The notes under the pieces: model-generated | The model's database searches: none | Told to the model about the DNA's origin: nothing | Seen by the model: the letters and a program-made list of their open reading frames with translations, nothing else | Shown: one piece after another, positions 31,581 to 38,076 of the stretch | How positions within the stretch are numbered: the first letter of the stretch is position 1 | Layout: each line of letters begins with the position of its first letter | Made by a program: the position numbers and the translations under genes | NCBI GenBank assembly: GCA_031266075.1 | Contig: JAISBS010000017.1 | Coordinates: 1 to 38,076 of the forward strand | Length of the DNA: 38,076 nt | From: Treponema sp. | GTDB taxonomy: Bacteria; Spirochaetota; Spirochaetia; Treponematales; Breznakiellaceae | Direction: 5' to 3'

Positions 31581-32519
31581 ATGAAACGAATTTGGCTGAT
31601 TTTTTTTACCACCCTGGCCTTTGCTTCCTGCGGCAAAGGGATGAACATGAATTTTCCGGTAGAAACAAAGGTCCCCTCTCCCCTGGAAACGGTGCAGCGG
31701 CTTGCGGCGCTGAACCAGCAGGCGGCGGTTCCTCCCCTGACGGATCTGAGCGGCTACCCGCCTGAAATACGGCGGATCTTGCAGCGGGACAGCATCATCT
31801 TTGGCATGACCGCGGCGGATCAAAAGCCGTTTTTTTACCGGGATGAAGAAACGGGAACCCTGATCGGCCTTGACGTTGAAATTGGCTATGAAATTGCCAA
31901 CCGTCTGGGAGTCCGGGCGGTTTTTAACCGCGACGCGGCGAGTTTTGACGACGTTGTTTTGAACGTGGCAAACAAAAAGGTAGATGTGGCTCTGAGCAAA
32001 CTAAGCCGAACCCTGCGCCGCGGCGAACTGGTGCGTTTTACCCGGCCCTACATCACCTTCCGGCAGGCTCTTCTGATAAACCGGCTGGAACTGGCAAAGG
32101 TCATTCCCGAAGAAAACCTGCCCCTCTACATGAAACAGTTCCGGGGAATCCTGGCCATTATCGACAATTCGTCCTACCTGGGCTATGCGGAAAGCAATTT
32201 TCCCCTGGCCGAAAAAAAAGCCTACAACACCTGGCAGGAATGTATTGACGCCCTTTTCGCGGGCGAAGTGCTTGCCGCGTACCGTGACGAAGGCGAGATT
32301 CTCATCATCACCGAAACCAGAAAGGATTCAGGCATTATGATGAAACCGGTGCTTATCAGCGACAAACAGGACCCCATAGCCATGGCGGTGTCCCATGACG
32401 CGCCCCATTTACAGGAATGGCTCAATACGTTTCTGGAGGATTATATTCTGCAAAATGGCAGCGAACTTACGCCGGCGCGGCTGGTGAAACGGCATTATGC
32501 CCGGAGTGACGAAAAATGA
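31581..32519 (+). CDS. Family-3 solute-binding lipoprotein (amino-acid type)
   Basis: From ATG 31581 the protein has 312 residues, with a lipobox LAFASC giving lipidated Cys17. The SBP_bac_3 fold is visible: IIFGMTAADQKPFFYRDEET, GLDVEIGYEIANRLGV, KVDVALSKLSRTLRRGELVRFTRPY (pieces of the first lobe, including the ligand-contacting Arg region), then a second lobe with YLGYAES and ending in LNTFLEDYI. Such proteins usually bind polar amino acids. An in-frame ATG at 31566 is less likely because the signal sequence starts cleanly at MKRIWLIFF. No ABC permease genes are present; instead the stop overlaps the start of a DAACS-type transporter (ATGA). Confidence 0.85.
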   Translation: MKRIWLIFFTTLAFASCGKGMNMNFPVETKVPSPLETVQRLAALNQQAAVPPLTDLSGYPPEIRRILQRDSIIFGMTAADQKPFFYRDEETGTLIGLDVEIGYEIANRLGVRAVFNRDAASFDDVVLNVANKKVDVALSKLSRTLRRGELVRFTRPYITFRQALLINRLELAKVIPEENLPLYMKQFRGILAIIDNSSYLGYAESNFPLAEKKAYNTWQECIDALFAGEVLAAYRDEGEILIITETRKDSGIMMKPVLISDKQDPIAMAVSHDAPHLQEWLNTFLEDYILQNGSELTPARLVKRHYARSDEK

Positions 32520-34252
32520 CGATCCAAGTATTAAAACACCCGCTGGCAATTTTAATCGCCGTGGCGATAGGCGTTCTTATCGGACTGCTCAACGCCCCCC
32601 TTTCCGCCTTTTTTTCCGTCCGGAGTTTCGCGCAGATCATTTCCGTGCCCGGCCAGGTGTACCTTTTTTATCTGCAAATGACCGTCATCCCCATTATCGT
32701 GAGCGCGATTGCTTCGAGCATCGGCAAGATGATGCGGAACAAAAAGAGCCAGGGACTTATCAAAAAAATTTTTCTGGTCTTTCTGGGCGGCATTGCATTA
32801 ACCGCGCTGGCCGGCATGGTGGTGGGAATACTGGGCCGGCCCGGAGCGGGCCTGGACGAAAACACTCGTTCCCTTTTGACCAGTCTGATTTCTTCCCAGG
32901 CCGGCGAAAAGGGTTCGGAAATCCTTGAGGTCGCGATCTCCGGCGCAGCCGCTGCGGCGCCGGCAATGCAATCCGGGCTCGAAGTTTTTTTGACCAGCCT
33001 GATTCCCTCCAATATTTTTTCCGCCCTCGCGTTTGGCAGCACCATGGCAATCGTGTTTTTTTCCATCGTCTTCGGGATTGCCATAGGCTTTGTCAATGAT
33101 CAATCCGCGGACACGCTGATAAAATTCCTCGGCGCGATTTTTGAAACATTTCAAAAACTGGTCAGCGCGTCGTTGTACCTTTTACCCCTGGGGCTCATCT
33201 GCCTTATGGCCGGACAGATAGCCCAGGTGGGCGTCTTTGTTTTTATGGCCATGTCAAAGTTTATCATCCTGTACTGCGCGGGCACGGCGGTATTGTTCAT
33301 CGTCATAACGCTGGTAATCTGGGTCCGCTCAGGGGCCGCCAACCCTTTCAGGGTGCTTTCGCTGCTGTTTGAGCCGGTTATGCTGGCCTTTGCCACCCGG
33401 AACTCAATGGCTACGCTGCCAAGCGCCATCACCTGCCTTGACGAAAAAATGAATTTCGACAAAACCACGGTGAACCTTACCCTGCCGCTGGGAATGACCC
33501 TGGGGCGTTTTGGCAATGTTTTTTATTTTGCCGTGGCGGCCTTTTTTGCCGTGCAAATTTACGGCATCAATCTGACCGCCGTCCAGTATGGCATGATTTT
33601 TCTCGGCGTCATATTCGCGGGAACCGCTACCGCCGGGGCCTCCGGCATTGTAACCCTCTCGGTCATCAGTATAGTCCTCTCCCCTCTGAATCTCCCCGTG
33701 GAGGCGGTGCTGGTGATCTTTATGGCCATAGACCCTATCATCGATCCCTTTCGCACGTTTTTGCTGGTTTACGGAAACATTGGCGCCACCGCACTGATCG
33801 CGGACAAGCGGAAAGAATACGGCGCCGATGTTCTTTCGGTTATTGTCAGAAAAAACCCCGACCGCGAGCCTTTTCTTTACCATGACGGGACGGGAAACCT
33901 GGCGGGACTTGAAATTGAACTGCTGCGGGAAATAGCCTTTCGTCTGGACAAAAAACTGCTGATTCAGGAGGGGGCGCCCCTGGACGGGGTCAGGACAGAT
34001 ATTATCGGCGGCTGCGTTGTAAAAACAGAAAACTCCCCGCCGGGACTGATCTTTTCGCAGAGTTATGGATCCGTGATGGACCAAAATGTCCAGCTGGACC
34101 TCTGCCTGCTTCTGTCCCCGTTCAGCGTCGATTCGGTAAAGATCAATTCCATCATTAAAAATTTAAAAGACGAAAAATTTCTTGAAAGCAAAAATAAAAG
34201 CGCCGGGAGTCTTTATGGTAAAGAACTTGATTCAAAACATACGAACGATTAG
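32516..34252 (+). CDS. DAACS-type dicarboxylate/amino-acid transporter fused to a partial solute-binding domain
   Basis: Residues 1-430 are a GltP/DctA-like elevator transporter with eight helices and two re-entrant loops: HP1 with ATRNSMATLP (292-302), TM7 LPLGMTLGRFGNVFY (323-337), HP2 with GTATAGASGIV, TM8 with DPIIDPFRTFLLVYGN (406-421). Asp410 and Arg413, equivalent to the substrate-binding pair of the archaeal GltPh, are kept. The NMDGT motif of TM7 is replaced by GRFGN, and TM8 has Leu417 and Asn421 where GltPh has Asn401 and Asp405. Residues about 435-555 (EPFLYHDGTGNLAGLEIELL) resemble one lobe of the neighbouring solute-binding protein. In this fold the C terminus faces the cytoplasm. 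It overlaps both neighbours. Confidence 0.85.
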   Translation: MTIQVLKHPLAILIAVAIGVLIGLLNAPLSAFFSVRSFAQIISVPGQVYLFYLQMTVIPIIVSAIASSIGKMMRNKKSQGLIKKIFLVFLGGIALTALAGMVVGILGRPGAGLDENTRSLLTSLISSQAGEKGSEILEVAISGAAAAAPAMQSGLEVFLTSLIPSNIFSALAFGSTMAIVFFSIVFGIAIGFVNDQSADTLIKFLGAIFETFQKLVSASLYLLPLGLICLMAGQIAQVGVFVFMAMSKFIILYCAGTAVLFIVITLVIWVRSGAANPFRVLSLLFEPVMLAFATRNSMATLPSAITCLDEKMNFDKTTVNLTLPLGMTLGRFGNVFYFAVAAFFAVQIYGINLTAVQYGMIFLGVIFAGTATAGASGIVTLSVISIVLSPLNLPVEAVLVIFMAIDPIIDPFRTFLLVYGNIGATALIADKRKEYGADVLSVIVRKNPDREPFLYHDGTGNLAGLEIELLREIAFRLDKKLLIQEGAPLDGVRTDIIGGCVVKTENSPPGLIFSQSYGSVMDQNVQLDLCLLLSPFSVDSVKINSIIKNLKDEKFLESKNKSAGSLYGKELDSKHTND

Positions 34253-36359
34253 GGTCAAGCACGTCATTGTTTTTATCAACGTTATTTCCCTGGTTGTTTC
34301 CGCCGGCATTATTTTATTTTCCATGTGGATAAGCTCGGCGAAAAACGCCCAGGAATTATCGGAAGCCCTGATCAACGAAATGCAGGGGACCATCAGCAAC
34401 CGGCTGATAAACTATTTTAACCCCATTGCGGAAATGAACAGCAGAACCGCCTATCTAACCAGCACGATTTTTACCAGCCCCTTTGAACGGACAGAGCATG
34501 AGACCGGCCTTTTCTCCTACTATGCGGAGATTCTGCGGACCACCCCGTGGGTAAAGATGGTCTATTACTCGGATACTTACGGCAACCTGATGATGCTCAA
34601 CCGGATGGAAGACGGTTCTTTTTCAAAGCGAAGAGTCCGCAACAACGGGAAAAACATCTTTACCACGTGGGAACACGAAAATGTGGTGTTTTACGGCAAC
34701 TACAGCGATTCCGTTGTGGCCGCCTCGGAAGGATATGATCCCAGAAAACGGGGCTGGTATCAGATTGCCCGGGATCAGCGCAAGCCCTCCTGGTCGCCGG
34801 TCTATATTTTCGCCACCGACCACCTGCCGGGCTTTACCAGCGTCGTCCCCCTGTACGACAACAACGGCATTCTTTCCGGCGTAAGTTCCCTGGATATTAC
34901 GGTGGATGAAATATCCCGCTTCCTGGCGACCATACATCCCACGCCGGGAACAAAGCTCGCCCTTCTTGACAGCGCGCACAACCTGGTGGCGTTTCAGGCG
35001 TCCACGGGTGAAGACCTAAAAAAACTGTTTACCGAAACAATCGATGAAAACGGGGTGAATGTTTACGACATACGGCACCTTGATATGTTTCCCGAAGAGG
35101 ATCTGCGCTCCATACTGCGGGAAACATTAAACCGGGGCGGCGGATCACAGACCGTCAAATACAGCAGAAAATCATACCGCTCTGTCCTTGCCCCGACGAT
35201 CATCGGAAACGGCCTTGAACTTTTAATCGGAATAGTTATCCCCGAAGAAGATATTATCGGAAATGTAAAAAAGAACCTCTTGTATGTTACCCTGTTTTCG
35301 GTGGCGGTTCTGATATTTATCATTATTATCAGCTCCCTGTTTTCCAATTCAATCGCGAAACCGATGCAGCGGCTTTCCGAGGAAATGTCCAAGGTGCGAA
35401 ACTTTCAGCTTGATTCGGACATTGCTATCCAGACAACCCTTCTTGAAGTCGCCGATATGCACAACGCCTTTGAGGGGATGCGTATCGGGTTAAAGAATTT
35501 CAAGCGCTATGTCCCCTCCGATCTGGTGGCCCAGCTGATCAATAAAGACATCGAGGCAAAAATCGGCGGGGAAAAACGCGAGCTTTCCATATTTTTCAGC
35601 GACATCGCCAATTTTACCTCCATCTCCGAAAAAATCAGCCCCGAAGAACTGGTGCAGCAGCTTCGCGTGTATTTTGAAAATGTCTCCAAAACAATTTTGG
35701 ACAACAAGGGAACCATCGACAAATATATCGGCGATTCGGTTATGGCGTTCTGGGGCGCGCCGGTTCAAAACAACAATCACGCGGAAATGGCCTGCAGGAG
35801 CGCCGTCAATATTCAGGCGATCCTCCACACGATTTTCCGTAAATGGGCCAATACCGGCAAAGAGCCGTTTTACACCCGCATCGGGATTCATACGGGGGAA
35901 GTCATTGTCGGAAACATGGGCTACGAAGAACGGCTGAATTATACGGTGCTGGGGGATTCGGTCAATCTTGCAAGCCGCCTGGAAGGGGTCAACAAAGTTT
36001 ACGGCACGAGGATAATTGTCAGCCAGGGCACCTGGGAACAATGCAACAGCCTGTTTGAATTCCGCAGACTGGACAAAATTTCCGTCAAGGGCCGCCATGA
36101 AGGAATCATGATATACGAACTTTACTCGGAAAAAGACGAAATAGAAAAACCCCTGCGAAAGCTCTTTTCCTATTATGAAAAGGGCCTGGATTATTATTTA
36201 GCCCGTAATTTTTCCGAGGCCAAAAAATATTTTAATACGGTCCTCAAATACCGCCAAAACGACGGGCCCAGCAGAATCATGCTGGAACGCTGCCTGCATT
36301 ACCAGGCTTCGCCTCCCCCCGAAAATTGGGACGGCACTTTTGTGTTAAAGGACAAATAG
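34215..36359 (+). CDS. dCache-type membrane adenylate cyclase (class III)
   Basis: The 714-residue protein has TM1 (16-38), a periplasmic double-Cache sensor (40-345), TM2 (355-377), a HAMP-like linker and a class III cyclase domain (450-640), then a TPR-like helical tail (645-695). Catalytic residues are present: metal ligand Asp463 in FFSDIANF, Asp507 in IGDSVMAFWGAP, Lys503 and Thr577 as ATP-selecting pair, and Asn584/Arg588 in DSVNLASRLE. It should make cAMP. The sensor has Y174, R179, W181, Y182 and Y197, matching the amino-acid motif of dCache receptors. GGGAG lies five bases before ATG 34215, inside the preceding gene. Confidence 0.9.
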   Translation: MVKNLIQNIRTIRVKHVIVFINVISLVVSAGIILFSMWISSAKNAQELSEALINEMQGTISNRLINYFNPIAEMNSRTAYLTSTIFTSPFERTEHETGLFSYYAEILRTTPWVKMVYYSDTYGNLMMLNRMEDGSFSKRRVRNNGKNIFTTWEHENVVFYGNYSDSVVAASEGYDPRKRGWYQIARDQRKPSWSPVYIFATDHLPGFTSVVPLYDNNGILSGVSSLDITVDEISRFLATIHPTPGTKLALLDSAHNLVAFQASTGEDLKKLFTETIDENGVNVYDIRHLDMFPEEDLRSILRETLNRGGGSQTVKYSRKSYRSVLAPTIIGNGLELLIGIVIPEEDIIGNVKKNLLYVTLFSVAVLIFIIIISSLFSNSIAKPMQRLSEEMSKVRNFQLDSDIAIQTTLLEVADMHNAFEGMRIGLKNFKRYVPSDLVAQLINKDIEAKIGGEKRELSIFFSDIANFTSISEKISPEELVQQLRVYFENVSKTILDNKGTIDKYIGDSVMAFWGAPVQNNNHAEMACRSAVNIQAILHTIFRKWANTGKEPFYTRIGIHTGEVIVGNMGYEERLNYTVLGDSVNLASRLEGVNKVYGTRIIVSQGTWEQCNSLFEFRRLDKISVKGRHEGIMIYELYSEKDEIEKPLRKLFSYYEKGLDYYLARNFSEAKKYFNTVLKYRQNDGPSRIMLERCLHYQASPPPENWDGTFVLKDK

Positions 36360-36381
36360 GGCCAGGACAAGGAGGTCTGTT

Positions 36382-37152
36382 TTGCTGAAACATAGTCATC
36401 CCCTGATCGGCGTTATCGGCGGCGTGGGGCCCTATGCGGGCCTTGATTTTGTCCGCAATATTTTTAACAACACCCGGGCGCTGAAAGATCAGGAACACCT
36501 CAACACCCTTTTAGTTTCCTGCCCGGCCATTATTCCCGACCGGACAAAATATTTGCTTGATGAAGAACCGGTGAATCCCGCGGACGGCCTGTTTGAATCC
36601 GCCAAAATCCTCTATGCCGCCGGCGCGCGCCATGCGGCAGTTGTCTGCAATACCGCCCACTCGGATCGTATCTTTAAGCCCTTTTGCGGCATGGTTGCCG
36701 ATTCGCTGCCGGGTATGGTTATTATCAATATGCTCAGTTCCTGCGCGGATTTTATCAAGGAAAAACATCCTGAAATCAGGACACTGGGGCTTTTGGCAAC
36801 CAAAGGAACCTATAAAAGCCGGGTTTACAAAGAATATTTTAAAAGCGTCGAAGGCTTCACGCTGCTTGAGCCGGAACTCCCCGGACAGGATCGGATCAGC
36901 GACGCCATTTATTCCCTTGACTATGGCATCAAGGCCCATTCGGATCCGGTGCAGGCAAAGGCCTGCAATATTCTGCTCTACGAGGGCTTCCGCCTGCTTG
37001 ACCGGGGCGCCCAGGGCCTGATCCTCGGCTGTACCGAACTGCCCCTGGCGGTGGACCCCACGGATTTTTCCACCCCGGTCTTTAACCCCGGCCTCCTCGC
37101 CGCCAGGGAACTCATCCGGCTCACGGCCCCCGCCGCGCTGACCGGGGAATGA
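36382..37152 (+). CDS. Aspartate/glutamate racemase family protein
   Basis: The 256-residue protein has the two active-site cysteines of the family, Cys89 in VVCNTAH and Cys217 in LGCTELPL, and the N-terminal IGVIGGVGPYAG loop. These cofactor-free enzymes interconvert L and D forms of aspartate or glutamate; some relatives have other substrates. The start is TTG 36382 with AGGAGG six bases upstream, and it follows the cyclase after 22 bases. A short CCGCT/AGCGG hairpin with a later T run (near 37172-37206) may end the transcript before the convergent ligA. Confidence 0.85.
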   Translation: MLKHSHPLIGVIGGVGPYAGLDFVRNIFNNTRALKDQEHLNTLLVSCPAIIPDRTKYLLDEEPVNPADGLFESAKILYAAGARHAAVVCNTAHSDRIFKPFCGMVADSLPGMVIINMLSSCADFIKEKHPEIRTLGLLATKGTYKSRVYKEYFKSVEGFTLLEPELPGQDRISDAIYSLDYGIKAHSDPVQAKACNILLYEGFRLLDRGAQGLILGCTELPLAVDPTDFSTPVFNPGLLAARELIRLTAPAALTGE

Positions 37153-37227
37153 ACTGCCCGCAATTCCCGCAGAGCCGCTATTAAGGAAGCGGTCCGGACA
37201 GGTTTTTTCAAACTTTTCGGCGGCCCC

Positions 37228-38076
37228 CTAAAACAATTCTCCCTGGGCGGCGTCCGTTTTTTTCTTCCCCGCAGTTTTTCCAGCGGCTCCGTTTTTTTTC
37301 GCCCCTTTGGTTTTGGTCTTGGCCTTGCCGTCTGCGGGCTTTTCAACGCCGCCCATCAAACCCGCCGCTTTGCCGGGATCGGCGAGGATGGAACGGAACG
37401 TTTCCTCATCAATAATGGCAATTCCCAGGTCCCGGGCCTTTTTGTTTTTCCCCGAGCCCGATTCGGGATCGTTGGTTACCAGGAAGGAAAGGTCCTTCAC
37501 CACCGAAGATTTTGCCGAGGCCCCCAGGGCCCTGATTTTTTCTTCCGCTTCGCTCCGCTTCATGGAGGAAAGTTCCCCGGTAAAACAGAAGGAAAGGCCC
37601 CGGAGGGCCAGGGTCTCTTCCGCCGGGGGCGGGGCGATGCTGATAATACCCGCGGCCAGTACCGCGTCCATTTCACCGACGGTTTCGGCCAGGCCCTCCG
37701 CGATGGTCCGGGCGGTGATCTCCCCCAGGCCGTAAACTTCGGCCAGGGCCTCCACCGGCGCGGCCCGGAGTTCTTCCAGGGTGTTGAAGCCCGCGGCGGC
37801 CACTTTTTCCATAATCGTCTCTCCCACCCCTTCAAAATCAAAACCCGCCGCGAAGGCCGCCAGGGAAAGCTGCCGGGGGCTTCTGATATGCCGGATCACC
37901 TTGGCCGCGGAAAGTTCCCCCATCCGCTCATAGTCCGCCAGTTCCGCGGCTTCCAGCGTATACAACTCCGCGATATGGCGGACCCGCTGCTTTTCGAAAA
38001 GCTGGCGGATCAGTTTTTCCCCCAGTTCCCGGATGTCAAGGACGGAAACCCATTTTTCCAGCCGGTGGAGGAGCCG
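37228..38076 (-). CDS. ligA: NAD-dependent DNA ligase LigA, C-terminal part (cut by window edge)
   Basis: The frame is open to the window edge, so the start lies outside. Visible are the helix-hairpin-helix domain (MGELSAAKVIRHI, GVGETIMEKVAAAGFNTLEEL, VYGLGEITARTIAEG) and the BRCT domain (LRGLSFCFTGELSSMKRSEA, SFLVTNDPESGSGKNKKA, IIDEETF). The zinc-finger cysteines would be just beyond the edge. After the BRCT domain a tail of about 40 residues rich in Lys and Ala (KAKTKTKGAKK, KTAGKKKTD) ends in GELF; typical LigA lacks such a tail. It converges with the racemase gene. Confidence 0.92.
   Translation of the reverse strand, partial: RLLHRLEKWVSVLDIRELGEKLIRQLFEKQRVRHIAELYTLEAAELADYERMGELSAAKVIRHIRSPRQLSLAAFAAGFDFEGVGETIMEKVAAAGFNTLEELRAAPVEALAEVYGLGEITARTIAEGLAETVGEMDAVLAAGIISIAPPPAEETLALRGLSFCFTGELSSMKRSEAEEKIRALGASAKSSVVKDLSFLVTNDPESGSGKNKKARDLGIAIIDEETFRSILADPGKAAGLMGGVEKPADGKAKTKTKGAKKNGAAGKTAGKKKTDAAQGELF

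Overview
The window comes from a spirochete, most likely a high-GC Treponema or close relative. Two FlaB-type core flagellins, a P83/100-family antigen and the flgN-flgK-flgL-fliW-csrA cluster point that way, as does a filament cluster (flaB, flaB, flaG, fliD) running into PilZ, tsaE, tsaB and HD-GYP genes. Assignment to genus rests on protein resemblance recognised by eye; no database search was possible.

Layout. 1-1660: remnant of an integrated element beside tRNA-Tyr, holding a partial IS66-type transposase, an AT-rich small gene with its own near-consensus promoter, and a broken tyrosine recombinase. 1661-1841: tRNA-Tyr and tRNA-Thr on the minus strand, with a promoter. 1925-5632: chorismate mutase with a small membrane protein, an SPFH-like membrane protein, a predicted outer-membrane barrel and a lipoprotein. 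5672-8626: a RarA AAA+ ATPase with a long extra C-terminal domain, then a histone H1-like Lys/Ala-rich protein. 8719-18082: flagellar filament and second-messenger cluster on the plus strand (flaB, flaB, flaG, fliD, a hypothetical, a PilZ protein, a small protein, tsaE, tsaB, PAS-HD-GYP). 18133-22682: flgN-flgK-flgL-fliW-csrA on the minus strand. 22824-23388: tRNA-His, -Arg, -Lys and -Gly with promoters and hairpins. 23565-29783: an AT-richer nucleotidyltransferase, pcnB and an alpha/beta hydrolase on the minus strand, an RNA m5U methyltransferase and a beta-propeller/HEAT secreted protein. 29846-37152: a duplicated hairpin leader, a P83/100-family protein, then a tight four-gene unit. 37228-38076: the C-terminal part of NAD-dependent DNA ligase.

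Most interesting is the unit at 31581-37152. It holds a family-3 solute-binding lipoprotein, a dicarboxylate/amino-acid transporter (DAACS fold) fused to a second, partial solute-binding domain, a dCache-type membrane adenylate cyclase and an aspartate/glutamate racemase-family enzyme. The first three genes overlap and the fourth follows after 22 bases. The transporter keeps the substrate-binding Asp/Arg pair of TM8 but has lost the family's NMDGT motif and other cation ligands. The cyclase sensor carries most of the amino-acid-binding motif known from dCache receptors. I infer a pathway that captures, imports, interconverts and senses an acidic amino acid or related ligand and reports it as cAMP.

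The flagellar part combines three control layers visible in the sequence: a sigma-28-like promoter, leader elements suited to CsrA/FliW control, and c-di-GMP proteins (PilZ receptor, HD-GYP phosphodiesterase). A family of small hairpins with the shared loop AACCG is scattered between genes.
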